Assembly: GCF_001262015.1 (NCBI RefSeq)
Contig: NZ_CP012074.1
Span: forward strand, 826,501 to 890,500
Direction: 5' to 3'
Length of the DNA stretch: 64,000 nt
Source: Prevotella fusca JCM 17724
GTDB lineage: Bacteria; Bacteroidota; Bacteroidia; Bacteroidales; Bacteroidaceae
The notes under the pieces were generated by a model. The model made no database searches. It was given only the letters and a program-made list of their open reading frames with translations, and was not told where the DNA came from. How positions within the stretch are numbered: position 1 is the stretch's first letter; each line of letters starts with the position of its first letter. Positions 23,955 to 33,119 of this stretch are shown here, in pieces. A program made the position numbers and the translations under genes.

Positions 23955-25400
23955 TTACTTGGCTTGTACTTCTTCAGCAACAGCCTTAACGGTCTGCGTT
24001 GTTGTTGCTTTCTTTGCCGGCTTCTTGGCAGCTGTCTTAGATGCAGCAGTCTTCTTTGCCGTTGTTTTCTTCTCTAACTGCGCACGAAGTTTGTCGCCTT
24101 CAATCTCCAACTTCTCCACCTTAGCCTGGAGATTGGCAATATCCTTCGATTTCATTTCAATCTCATCCCCCTGGTTACGGATAGTAGTAAGCAAGCCATT
24201 AAGCTCCTCATTATCTATCTCGGCAGGATAAAGACTATTGACACGATTCAAGAAGTCGCCAAGAATGTTCATGTAGTTAGTGAACGCATCGAACGGACTG
24301 TCATAGATACCACGGTCCATCCCGACACGTGAAGGCTTGGTTGACATGAAACGGAAATTGTCACTTGCCTGCAGATAATCCCAATCCTGATTGATACGTG
24401 GGTCATTGGCAATACGGACACGGTCAGCAATGCTATAGAGCTTGTTGAATGTTTCGCGCTGCATCGGGTTACCCAACCATGTGCTGACATCACGCTCCTC
24501 GTCCATCCAGCTCAGCGTATCTGGCACATAGAGACTGTCAACGCTCTTCATCTTCATGCAGATTTCAGTTGGCGTTGAGAAAGTGATACCACGCTGCTTG
24601 GCACAAGCAGGCAGTGCCTTGAAGAATTCAAGGATATTGCTTGACAATGGCTGATCAATACCAAGTGCTGAGAGATTCATGAAAATACCGATTACCTGCT
24701 CCTCATCCGGGAGTGCAGCAATCTGCTCCATGTATGTATCGGCAAACAACGGGTATCCTTCCCAGTCAGAGTTGTTGAAACGCAGTGAAATATCATCGCT
24801 CAGTTTCACATCACGTAACAGGAGTTTCAAATTTGGTGCAAGCGCACAGTTATATACATAATGTGGACTCTTCCAACCCAAGACATGCTTTGCACCCTCT
24901 GTCAACATTGCCTTGAAGCCCATCTGAGAGGCAAGCAAGCCAATATCGTCACTGTAAATAAGAGAAGAGTTACGCAGCACCTTTGGTGTCTGACCGAAGT
25001 ATTCCTTGATTTTCTGTGCCTGTTTCTTTACTTCTGACTTGTAGCTTTCCTCATTGGCAAGCGATGCCAAGCCGTGGGAATAAGGCTCTGCAAGGAATTC
25101 CACACAACCTGTGTTGTTCAGTTCCTGCAGCTTGTCGAGCACCTGCGGAGCGTGCATTTCAAGTTGTTCGATGCCCACACCCGAAAGCGAGAAGGCTACC
25201 TTGAAGGCTTTTCCATTGTCTTGAATCATCTGCAACAGTGCATCCAGTGCCGGCATATAGCTTCTCTCGGCTATCTCGGATACATAGCGTTCATTCTCAA
25301 AATCGTCATAATAATAATGGTCAGTACCAATATCGAAGAAGCGGTAGCGTTTCAGGTGGATTACCTGATGTATCTCAAAATATAAACAGATTGTTTTCAT
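23955..25400 (-). CDS. Glycoside hydrolase family 57 (alpha-glucan-active)
   Basis: 481 residues. The N-terminal catalytic barrel shows the GH57 opening CLYFEIHQ, then FLAEPYSHGLASL and a region around YSDDIGLLASQMGFKAMLTEGAKHVLGW, cited by its ends, typical of bacterial GH57 alpha-amylase-like enzymes. It acts on alpha-1,4- or 1,6-glucans; being without signal peptide it is cytoplasmic and likely works on stored glycogen. Residues about 415-450 form a coiled coil (MKSKDIANLQAKVEKLEIEG), and the last 40 residues are a Lys/Ala-rich tail (KKTTAKKTAASKTAAKKPAK) resembling DNA-binding or disordered tails, an odd addition. It is the last gene of the debranching-GT4-GH57 operon, 50 bases after the GT4. 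Confidence 0.9.
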   Translation of the reverse strand: MKTICLYFEIHQVIHLKRYRFFDIGTDHYYYDDFENERYVSEIAERSYMPALDALLQMIQDNGKAFKVAFSLSGVGIEQLEMHAPQVLDKLQELNNTGCVEFLAEPYSHGLASLANEESYKSEVKKQAQKIKEYFGQTPKVLRNSSLIYSDDIGLLASQMGFKAMLTEGAKHVLGWKSPHYVYNCALAPNLKLLLRDVKLSDDISLRFNNSDWEGYPLFADTYMEQIAALPDEEQVIGIFMNLSALGIDQPLSSNILEFFKALPACAKQRGITFSTPTEICMKMKSVDSLYVPDTLSWMDEERDVSTWLGNPMQRETFNKLYSIADRVRIANDPRINQDWDYLQASDNFRFMSTKPSRVGMDRGIYDSPFDAFTNYMNILGDFLNRVNSLYPAEIDNEELNGLLTTIRNQGDEIEMKSKDIANLQAKVEKLEIEGDKLRAQLEKKTTAKKTAASKTAAKKPAKKATTTQTVKAVAEEVQAK

Positions 25401-25449
25401 TATCTTGTTGTTTTAGTTTTTAAAGGTTATTAAGTACTCTCATTGGCGA

Positions 25450-26718
25450 TTATTGCCAGCCTAAGGTACGCAGGTAAAGCTCTCGAATCCATGCTCCCAC
25501 CTTCTCCCACGTAATCTGGTCAACCTCCCGTTTACCCTCTACAGAGAGGTAATCGAAGAAGCTCTCATTATGACAGATGGAGTAAATAGCATCGGCAAGT
25601 GCGTGAATATCCCAATAATCAACCTTAATACAGTTGTTGAGAATCTCGGCACAACCACTCTGCTTTGAAATGATACTCGGCGTACCACACTGCATTGCTT
25701 CCAAAGGAGAGATGCCGAACGGCTCGCTGACTGATGGCATCACATAGACATCAGAAGCCTTCAAGCACTCATAGACCTGACTGCCCCGCATAAAACCAGG
25801 GAAGTGGAAACGGTCAGCAATGCCCCGTTCAGCTGCAAGATAAATCATCTGATCCATCATATCGCCCGAGCCTGCCATGCAGAAACGAACGTTGCGTGTG
25901 CGGTGAAGCACCATATTAGCTGCCTCGACAAAGTATTCCGGCCCCTTCTGCATCGTCAGACGACCGAGGAATGTAACGACTTTCTCCTTACCCTTATGGT
26001 CTGGGCGTGGGATGTCAGCAATTTCCTGTGCCAATGGGTAAACGGCATTATGTACCGTGAACACCTTGCGAGGGTCCTGATGATACTGATTGATGACGGT
26101 CTGGCGGGTCAGTTCTGACACACACATGATGCAGTCAGCATTGTCCATACCATCCTTCTCTATACCATATACGGTCGGATTAACCTTGCCACGTGAGCGG
26201 TCGAAGTCGGTTGCATGCACATGGATACACAAAGGCTTACCTGACACACGCTTGGCGTGGATACCTGCCGGATAAGTCAACCAGTCGTGTGCATGAATAA
26301 TATCGAAGTCGTAAGTGCGTGCAACAACACCTGCGATAATCGAATAGTTGTTGATTTCCTCGTGAAGATTAGAAGGATAACCACCTGCAAAATCCATTGC
26401 ACCGAGGTCGTTGACGTGCATGTAATTGAAGTCGGCATAGATGTGCTCACGCAACTTGAAGTAAAGCTCTGGCGACATGATGTTGCCAAGGCGGTTCTTC
26501 ACATAATCATAGCTGAGTTCACGATAAGCAATTGGCACGTGATTCATCGCCACGATTTCAGCGTATGTATGGTCTTCATCACCAAAAGGATGCGGCAGAC
26601 AGAGGATTGTCTCGATGTCGCCCTGCGCATGAAGACCTTCTGATATACCAAAGTTGGCGGTTGCTAAGCCACCATATACATGAGGAGGATACTCCCATCC
26701 AAACATTAAAACTTTCAT
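25450..26718 (-). CDS. Glycosyltransferase family 4, glycogen-synthase-like
   Basis: 422 residues with a GT-B fold. The N terminus MKVLMFGWEYPPHVYGGLAT is the starch/glycogen synthase-type opening, with the Gly-Gly-Leu sugar-nucleotide loop. The C-terminal half contains TFLGRLTMQKGPEYFVEAA and SVSEPFGISPLEAMQCGTPS with the family EPFGxxxLEAM motif. It probably adds glucose to alpha-glucan chains from ADP- or UDP-glucose in the cytoplasm. It sits between the debranching enzyme (14 bases) and GH57 genes in the order usual for Bacteroidales glycogen clusters, which supports a role in glycogen turnover. Confidence 0.9.
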   Translation of the reverse strand: MKVLMFGWEYPPHVYGGLATANFGISEGLHAQGDIETILCLPHPFGDEDHTYAEIVAMNHVPIAYRELSYDYVKNRLGNIMSPELYFKLREHIYADFNYMHVNDLGAMDFAGGYPSNLHEEINNYSIIAGVVARTYDFDIIHAHDWLTYPAGIHAKRVSGKPLCIHVHATDFDRSRGKVNPTVYGIEKDGMDNADCIMCVSELTRQTVINQYHQDPRKVFTVHNAVYPLAQEIADIPRPDHKGKEKVVTFLGRLTMQKGPEYFVEAANMVLHRTRNVRFCMAGSGDMMDQMIYLAAERGIADRFHFPGFMRGSQVYECLKASDVYVMPSVSEPFGISPLEAMQCGTPSIISKQSGCAEILNNCIKVDYWDIHALADAIYSICHNESFFDYLSVEGKREVDQITWEKVGAWIRELYLRTLGWQ

Positions 26719-26732
26719 ACTGGTTCCTCCTG

Positions 26733-28676
26733 TTAAAATTTATACTTCTCAAGCAATTCTAACGTACGAAGCACCTCGGCTACGTTCATGGCAAAGGAGA
26801 TGGCTCCACGACCACTGAACGGCGGATTACCGTCGAAGAGTTCGGGCAGTGTGCTGAGACAATGATTGAACATCTCGTCTTCATATCCTACCAGCTGGCG
26901 TTCAACGAAGCTCAGGCGTGTCTGCTTATAGAGCTTCAGACAGGCTTCAAGATAGAAACCACCCAGCCACGGCCAGGCTGTTCCCTGGTGATAGGCAAGG
27001 TCACGCTGGCTCTGCGGACCGGTGTACATCGGATTATAGCCACCACTCTTCGGGGAAAGCGAACGCAGTCCCTTTGGCGTAAGCAGCTCACGTGTACATA
27101 CATCCAGCACACTTCTCTTCTGCTTCTGGTCAAGCGGAGAGTAATCAAGTGCCACTGCAAACACCATATTCGGGCGGACACTCCAGTCAATCATCCTGCC
27201 ATCAACGTAATCATAAAGGTAACCATACTCGTTGAGGAATGTATCGACAAACGAAACCTTGCACTTCTCAGCAAGCTCTTCAAGTTCTTTTGCACGCTCT
27301 TCGTTGCCACTCTCCAGTTCCATTGCAGCTGTAAAGCGCAGCGCATTGTACCAAAGGGCATTGAATTCCACAATATATCCAGAGCGTGGAACAACCGGAT
27401 GACCGTTGTTCGTGGAGTTCATCCACGTAATCGCTTCTCCCTTCGCATCGGCATAGAGCAGTCCGTTCTCATCCAGTGTGAGGTTCGGATGCTTGCTTGC
27501 TGCAAGATAAGCAACGACATCACGTATCAAGTTCATATAAAGTTCCCTGCAACGCTCCTTTCCGACTTCCTTTGCGTACTGCTGGATTGCCCAAATGCAC
27601 CAGAGAGGAACATCGGGTTTCTCCATCTCATAGATTTTAACGCTGAGTGGCTTGCCTTCCATAAACTCACGCAAACCCTTCTCTGCTGTCTTCATTACGA
27701 GTTCAAAGTAATCCTGTTCCTCGATACTCAATGTGAGTCCCGGCAATGCAATGAACTGGTCACGGGCACGACACTTGAACCAAGGATAGCCCGCAAGGAT
27801 GTAACGTTCATCGTTCTTTGTACGGTTATGGAACTGATGAGCAGCATTGACAAGGCAATGGAAGAAGTTATCACGTGGACTGCGCGACTCCACTTCCTTC
27901 TCAAACAGCTTCTTCAAGGATGACGTACGGCACTCTGTCGTTGAAGCAGCAAAGACAACACTTTCTCCCTTGCTGATATTCATCTCAAAGTAACCAGGCA
28001 CATAGAGATCTTCATTGGACGCATAACCACGCTCCTGCTCCTTCGGATATTCCAGTCCACGATACCAATAGGGCTCAAAATGGAACTCATTTTTCTTTGA
28101 GAACTGCATAAAGAGAGACGGATAACCAGCATACATGCAAGTGCTGATACCATTGTCCACCACCTCATACGAGCGGTCAGCAGCACCATTCTCATGTGTG
28201 AACTGTCGAACGCTGCGGAAAGCAAGGAAAGGGCGGAACTGCAAAGTCGTCTTTGAATGTGCTTCCAACAAGGTGTATCGAATCAATATACGGTCTTCAT
28301 AGTGCTGGAAGACAACTTCCTTCTTCAACAGCACACCACCTACACGATAAAGCGTAGTAGGCACTGTACCACAATCAAATTCACGGATGTACTTATGACC
28401 TTGCGGACTAAAGTTATTGCCCTGATACTTATGCAATCCAAGATTGAACGAGGCACCATGCTGAATGACGGTAGGGTCAAGCGAACTCAGCAGCACATGA
28501 TTCTCGTCGTCCAGTTCAGGAACCGGCACAACAAGCAAGCCATGATACTTGCGTGTGTTACAATCCACAACCGTCGAACAGGAATAGGCACCAGAGCGGT
28601 TGGTTCGCAACAGCTCCTTGGGAAGCGAATCCTGCAGATTGGTCATCAGAGCCTTTTCAAATTTTAAGTAGCTCAT
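26733..28676 (-). CDS. Glycogen debranching enzyme (amylo-alpha-1,6-glucosidase family)
   Basis: 647 residues. The N-terminal domain (about 15-265) carries NRSGAYSCSTVVDCNTRKYHGLLVVPVPE, cited by NRSGAYSCSTV and RKYHGLLVVP, the hallmark of bacterial-type debranching enzymes. The C-terminal six-hairpin barrel holds AGYPWFKCRARDQFIALPGL and YHQGTAWPWLGGFYLEA, the region of the catalytic acids. It hydrolyses alpha-1,6 branch points of glycogen. It is first in the operon with GT4 and GH57. Its probable -7 promoter element (TATCTTTG, minus strand 28750-28757) lies inside the 3' end of the upstream integrase gene. Confidence 0.93.
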   Translation of the reverse strand: MSYLKFEKALMTNLQDSLPKELLRTNRSGAYSCSTVVDCNTRKYHGLLVVPVPELDDENHVLLSSLDPTVIQHGASFNLGLHKYQGNNFSPQGHKYIREFDCGTVPTTLYRVGGVLLKKEVVFQHYEDRILIRYTLLEAHSKTTLQFRPFLAFRSVRQFTHENGAADRSYEVVDNGISTCMYAGYPSLFMQFSKKNEFHFEPYWYRGLEYPKEQERGYASNEDLYVPGYFEMNISKGESVVFAASTTECRTSSLKKLFEKEVESRSPRDNFFHCLVNAAHQFHNRTKNDERYILAGYPWFKCRARDQFIALPGLTLSIEEQDYFELVMKTAEKGLREFMEGKPLSVKIYEMEKPDVPLWCIWAIQQYAKEVGKERCRELYMNLIRDVVAYLAASKHPNLTLDENGLLYADAKGEAITWMNSTNNGHPVVPRSGYIVEFNALWYNALRFTAAMELESGNEERAKELEELAEKCKVSFVDTFLNEYGYLYDYVDGRMIDWSVRPNMVFAVALDYSPLDQKQKRSVLDVCTRELLTPKGLRSLSPKSGGYNPMYTGPQSQRDLAYHQGTAWPWLGGFYLEACLKLYKQTRLSFVERQLVGYEDEMFNHCLSTLPELFDGNPPFSGRGAISFAMNVAEVLRTLELLEKYKF

Positions 28677-28702
28677 GTCTTTTAAGGTTTATTGTTTGGT
28701 TT

Positions 28703-29995
28703 TTATTTATTCGGGTAGAAGTTTTTAGAGACTTCGCCATTCGACCCTCCAAAGATACAAATATTTTTCATAATGGCATTATAAAGTAAGATAATATTTT
28801 TATCAATCACTTTTCTGTTAAGCTCCCAAGCAGGCGAGAAGTCCAGTTTGATATATCCTCGTGTGACAGCGTGTCCATTGCTGTGGTTCATTGCAAATGC
28901 AACCTCGTCAATGGTTGCACCACAGTCATTCTGTGCCACCGTGCCCCAAGTGTGCCGAAAGGTATATGCCGAAAACCACTCGTGCTTTGGCATACCCATA
29001 CTCTCGCACACCTTGCGAAGTCCTGTGTTCACATTTGCATTGAAGCTGTCGCTTGATGTCATACGTGAATGGAAGTTGAACAGATAAGGGTCGTTGTCAT
29101 CAGCCTTGTATTTCTCAAACAACGGCAGAAGAATAGGCTCGACACGCATTTCAATGTAAGCCTCATCACGTCTAACCTTACGTGTCTTTGCCCTGCGGTA
29201 ACAGATACGGCCGTCTCTGTAGTCCTCTTTCCTCAAAACGTATAGGTCCACGGTGTTGATACCTGCAAGGCATAAAATCATCTTCGCAACATCCCGCCCC
29301 AACTCGGGCAATGGACTTTTCATCTTGCTCTCTGGGAGTGGAGCTGAGAAGAACTCACGGCACAACTCCGGGCTGACAGCAAGTTTCTCCGTTCTGTCTG
29401 CAGATGGAATCTTAACTTTCGTCCACGGATTAGTCTTGACACGGATCAGTGCATTGTCATAGTCGTTGTATTCCATGACGGCAGCCTTGAACACCTGCCT
29501 CATGCACACAGGATACATATCCTTAGCCCGTTTCGTCTTTTCCAACGTCTGTATCCATCTGCTCATAGTGGAGGAGGTCAGTTCATCAAACATCACCTTT
29601 GTTGTTCCACAGAAACGCTCCAGATGCTGGAGTGCCAACTGGTAGTTGCGTGCGTTGCGCTCCTGCCCATGGTCAATCATGCGGTCAATATGAAGACGTG
29701 CATATTCACTGAAACATAAGTCTGTATCAGCTGTGCGGAGATATTCTACAACCTGCCTGACGGTCCATCTCGATGTGTCCTTTCTGTTGAGTCTGTCGTT
29801 GTACTCTATGATGAGGCTGGAGCAATATTGCAAAACGTATGGGCCTGTTATCTCATTCGTCTTGTTCAATTCCTTACTCGTAACATACTTGTCAGTTGTG
29901 ATATAACCCAACCGTCTGTCAACACACACACGGATATAAACTTGCCAGAAGCCATCCTTTCTCGGTCTTCTGACTACTGCTTTGAATAGTGCCAT
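28703..29995 (-). CDS. Tyrosine recombinase (phage-type integrase), orphan
   Basis: 430 residues. An N-terminal arm-binding part and a SAM-like core-binding domain (about 95-185) precede the catalytic domain. The second-box arginine R347 (YTFRHTWGT), a His at 371 (NHSNGHAV) and the nucleophile Tyr381 (RGYIK) are present. The first-box arginine position reads GINTVDL, with Asn247, and the His of the HxxR box is Tyr. This GINTVDL form occurs in a Bacteroidetes integrase subgroup. The last 20 or so residues (NAIMKNICIFGG...) run past the usual end and overlap the promoter of the glycogen operon. No other phage or conjugative gene is near, so it is a solitary integrase or the relic of an element. 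Confidence 0.88.
   Translation of the reverse strand: MALFKAVVRRPRKDGFWQVYIRVCVDRRLGYITTDKYVTSKELNKTNEITGPYVLQYCSSLIIEYNDRLNRKDTSRWTVRQVVEYLRTADTDLCFSEYARLHIDRMIDHGQERNARNYQLALQHLERFCGTTKVMFDELTSSTMSRWIQTLEKTKRAKDMYPVCMRQVFKAAVMEYNDYDNALIRVKTNPWTKVKIPSADRTEKLAVSPELCREFFSAPLPESKMKSPLPELGRDVAKMILCLAGINTVDLYVLRKEDYRDGRICYRRAKTRKVRRDEAYIEMRVEPILLPLFEKYKADDNDPYLFNFHSRMTSSDSFNANVNTGLRKVCESMGMPKHEWFSAYTFRHTWGTVAQNDCGATIDEVAFAMNHSNGHAVTRGYIKLDFSPAWELNRKVIDKNIILLYNAIMKNICIFGGSNGEVSKNFYPNK
28750..28757 (-). promoter_or_regulatory. Putative -7 element of the glycogen operon, inside the integrase gene
   Basis: TATCTTTG on the minus strand, 73 bases upstream of the debranching-enzyme start. No good -33 element is seen. 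Confidence 0.5.
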
Positions 29996-30018
29996 AATAT
30001 ATTATTCTTTTTTTGTTG

Positions 30019-30070
30019 GTAAACATCTGGTAAACGCATTTGCTGCAAATGGTGCGAGAATTGGTAAACA
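30019..30070. repeat. Three GGTAAAC direct repeats upstream of the integrase
   Basis: GGTAAAC occurs at 30019-30025, 30030-30036 and 30064-30070, the first two 11 bases apart. They lie immediately upstream of the integrase start, where arm-type integrase sites or autoregulatory operators are often found. Confidence 0.5.
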
Positions 30071-30126
30071 AAACGCTTCAAAAGTACACGGAAAGTGTGT
30101 ACAAATGCGCATCCGTCCCTTTACGA

Positions 30127-30171
30127 AATTAGGCTGTAGCCCTTGTTAAACCAAGAAGCTACAGCCTAATT
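30127..30171 (-). terminator. Terminator of ppdK
   Basis: AATTAGGCTGTAGC pairs perfectly with GCTACAGCCTAATT (14 bp) around 17 bases; on the minus strand it follows the ppdK stop by 25 bases and is followed by TCG, so there is only a weak T tract. Confidence 0.7.
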
Positions 30172-30195
30172 GCCTGTATATTAGCTTATTACGCT

Positions 30196-32916
30196 TTACT
30201 CTTCCAAAGCCGCCTGCGCCGCTGCAAGTCTTGCGATAGGCACACGGAATGGAGAACAGCTTACGTAGTTAAGACCCACACGGTGACAGAACTTTACTGA
30301 AGTTGGTTCACCACCATGCTCGCCGCAGATACCACACTTGAGGTTCTTGCGAGTCTCACGACCTCTGTCAACAGCCATCTTGATAAGCTGACCAACACCC
30401 TTCTGGTCGAGAACCTGGAATGGGTCAACATCGAGGATCTTCTTCTCCAAGTAGCTTGGCAAGAAACTTGCGATGTCATCACGACTATAACCGAAGGTCA
30501 TCTGAGTCAAGTCGTTAGTTCCGAAGCTGAAGTATTCAGCCTTCTGTGCAATAACATCAGCTGTCAAAGCAGCACGAGGAATCTCAATCATAGTACCCAC
30601 CTTGAACGGAACCTCAACACCTTCCTTCTTGAAGAGCTTGCCTGCCGTCTTACGGATAATACTCTCCTGAATATCGAGCTCATTGACAATACCTACCAAT
30701 GGAACCATAATCTCAGGCTTAGGATCAAATCCTTCCTTCTTCAACTGGACAGCAGCACCGAGGATAGCCTTGGTCTGCATAGCTGTAATCTCTGGGAACG
30801 TGTTACCCAAGCGACAACCACGAAGACCCAACATTGGGTTACTCTCTGAGAGAGAGTTTACACGGCTCTGGATGAACTGAACGCTTACGCCCATCTCTTC
30901 TGCCATAGCTTCCTGACCCTTGAGGTCGTGTGGAACGAACTCATGCAAAGGTGGATCGAGCAGACGGATGTTGACTGGCATACCGTCCATACACTTCAAA
31001 ATACCATAAAAGTCCTGCTTCTGATAAGGCAAGAGCTTGTCAAGTGCCTTCTCACGCTCCTCTGTGCTGTTAGCAAGAATCATCTCACGCATAGCCTTGA
31101 TCTTCTCGTTCTCGAAGAACATGTGTTCTGTACGGCAAAGACCGATACCAACTGCACCAAAGTTACTTGCTACCTCAGCATCGTGCGGAGTGTCAGCGTT
31201 AGTGCGGACAACCAGTTTGCTGTACTTCTTGCAGAGGTCCATCAATTCAGCGAAATCGCCCGTAACCTCAGCAGGGCGGGTCTTAACTTCACCAGCATAG
31301 ACCTCACCTGTTGAACCGTTCAATGAAATATAGTCACCCTCACGGATAACTGTTCCGTCAATCTCTACAGTACGTGACTTGTAGTCAACCATGATAGCAC
31401 CAGCACCACTGACACAGCACTTACCCATACCACGTGCAACAACGGCAGCATGCGATGTCATACCACCACGAGCTGTCAAGATACCTTCAGCAGCTGTCAT
31501 ACCAGCAAGGTCCTCTGGAGATGTCTCGATACGAACCATGATAACCTGACGCCCATCCTCATGCCACTTTGTAGCATCGTCAGCGAAGAACACAACCTGA
31601 CCGCAAGCAGCACCAGGAGAAGCAGGCAGACCACGTGTCAATACGTTTGCCTGTGCCAAAGCCTCCTTGTCAAATACCGGGTGGAGAAGTTCATCGAGCT
31701 TGTTTGGCTCACAGCGCATGAGGGCTGTCTTCTCATCAATCTCACCCTCATGGAGAAGGTCCATAGCAATCTTAACCATTGCAGTACCAGTACGCTTACC
31801 GTTACGGGTCTGGAGGAACCAGAGCTTGCCTTCCTGTACAGTGAACTCCATATCCTGCATGTCATGGTAGTGCTTCTCCAGCTTGTTCTGAAGTGCATAC
31901 AGCTGTGCATACAGTTCAGGCATAGCCTCTTCCATTGAAGGATACTTGTTAGCGCGAGTTTCCTCGTCGATGTTCTGCTGTGCTGCCCAACGGAGTGAAC
32001 CCTCCTTCGTAATCTGTTGTGGAGTACGGATACCAGCAACAACATCCTCACCCTGTGCATTGATAAGATACTCACCATTGAAGAGGTTCTCACCAGTTCC
32101 TGCATCACGAGAGAAGCAAACACCCGTTGCAGAAGTCTCACCCATGTTACCGAACACCATTGCCTGAACGGTTACAGCTGTACCCCACTCCTGTGGAATG
32201 CCCTCCATCTTACGGTAGAGAATAGCACGCTCGTTCATCCAAGAATCGAACACTGCGCATACAGCACCCCAAAGCTGCTCCATCGGATCATCTGGGAAGT
32301 CCTTTCCTGTCTGCTCCTTGATTGCCTTCTTGAAGAGAACTACAAGTTCTTTAAGGTCTTCAACGGTCATCTCATTGTCGAGTTTGACACCACGGCTTGT
32401 CTTAACCTGCTGGATAATTGCCTCGAAAGGATCAATATCCTCCTTGTTTACAGGCTTCATACCCAATACGACGTCACCGTACATCTGTACGAAGCGACGG
32501 TAGCTGTCATAAGCAAAACGCTCGTTACCCGTTTTCTTTACCAAGCCCTCAACCACGGTATCATTCAGACCAAGGTTAAGAATAGTATCCATCATACCTG
32601 GCATAGAAGCACGTGCACCAGAGCGCACACTCACCAGCAGAGGATTGGAAGGGTCACCGAACGTTGAGTTCATCAAAGTCTCAACATGCTTTACACTGTT
32701 CTCAACTTCAGCTTTCAGCAAGCCTACTACAGTCTCTTTACCTTTCTCAAAATACTCATTACATACATCAGTGGTAATCGTGAATCCCGGAGGTACAGGA
32801 ACACCGATAAGATTCATCTCAGCCAGATTGGCACCCTTACCACCAAGGAGATTTCTCATGTCGGCCTTACCTTCAGCCTTACCATTACCAAAGGTATAAA
32901 CTCTCTTTTCGCTCAT
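30196..32916 (-). CDS. ppdK: Pyruvate, phosphate dikinase
   Basis: 906 residues, typical length. It interconverts pyruvate + ATP + phosphate and PEP + AMP + pyrophosphate. The nucleotide-binding domain starts YTFGNGKAEGKADMRNLLGG-like, here GGKGANLAEM near residue 26; the swivelling domain has the phospho-histidine loop GGMTSHAAVVARGMGK; the C-terminal PEP domain ends with the catalytic CGICGEHGGEP. In Bacteroidales it commonly links glycolysis with the PEP node and runs in either direction. The gene is monocistronic, with consensus promoter (32957-32988) and a hairpin downstream. The regulator/partner kinase-phosphorylase (PDRP) is not adjacent. Confidence 0.97.
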   Translation of the reverse strand: MSEKRVYTFGNGKAEGKADMRNLLGGKGANLAEMNLIGVPVPPGFTITTDVCNEYFEKGKETVVGLLKAEVENSVKHVETLMNSTFGDPSNPLLVSVRSGARASMPGMMDTILNLGLNDTVVEGLVKKTGNERFAYDSYRRFVQMYGDVVLGMKPVNKEDIDPFEAIIQQVKTSRGVKLDNEMTVEDLKELVVLFKKAIKEQTGKDFPDDPMEQLWGAVCAVFDSWMNERAILYRKMEGIPQEWGTAVTVQAMVFGNMGETSATGVCFSRDAGTGENLFNGEYLINAQGEDVVAGIRTPQQITKEGSLRWAAQQNIDEETRANKYPSMEEAMPELYAQLYALQNKLEKHYHDMQDMEFTVQEGKLWFLQTRNGKRTGTAMVKIAMDLLHEGEIDEKTALMRCEPNKLDELLHPVFDKEALAQANVLTRGLPASPGAACGQVVFFADDATKWHEDGRQVIMVRIETSPEDLAGMTAAEGILTARGGMTSHAAVVARGMGKCCVSGAGAIMVDYKSRTVEIDGTVIREGDYISLNGSTGEVYAGEVKTRPAEVTGDFAELMDLCKKYSKLVVRTNADTPHDAEVASNFGAVGIGLCRTEHMFFENEKIKAMREMILANSTEEREKALDKLLPYQKQDFYGILKCMDGMPVNIRLLDPPLHEFVPHDLKGQEAMAEEMGVSVQFIQSRVNSLSESNPMLGLRGCRLGNTFPEITAMQTKAILGAAVQLKKEGFDPKPEIMVPLVGIVNELDIQESIIRKTAGKLFKKEGVEVPFKVGTMIEIPRAALTADVIAQKAEYFSFGTNDLTQMTFGYSRDDIASFLPSYLEKKILDVDPFQVLDQKGVGQLIKMAVDRGRETRKNLKCGICGEHGGEPTSVKFCHRVGLNYVSCSPFRVPIARLAAAQAALEE

Positions 32917-32956
32917 AAGTTATAAATGATAATGAAATTTAGTTATTTCTATAGTG

Positions 32957-32988
32957 CAAATATACCAATAAATAGGTAAAGTAACAAA
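32957..32988 (-). promoter_or_regulatory. ppdK promoter
   Basis: TTTG (32985-32988), 20 bases, TATATTTG (32957-32964) on the minus strand. Confidence 0.85.
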
Positions 32989-33090
32989 CTTTTTGACAAA
33001 AATTGCAATCCACACCTTACATTTTTGCATTGTTGGCGAACACAGACCCGATTAAGCCTGCCAAGCAAACTGCAAACAAGAAAAAATTAG

Positions 33091-33098
33091 TAACTTTG
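33091..33098 (+). promoter_or_regulatory. -7 element of the rRNA methyltransferase gene
   Basis: TAACTTTG at 33091-33098, 22 bases before ATG 33120. Its position rules out the TTG start at 33003 that would extend the reading frame. Confidence 0.7.
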
Positions 33099-33119
33099 TA
33101 CCGAAATACAAAACAGATT

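Noticed and set aside
28703..29995. Integrase as evidence of a prophage or conjugative element
   Set aside because: No phage, relaxase, transfer or cargo genes are found on either side; the flanks are ppdK and the glycogen operon.
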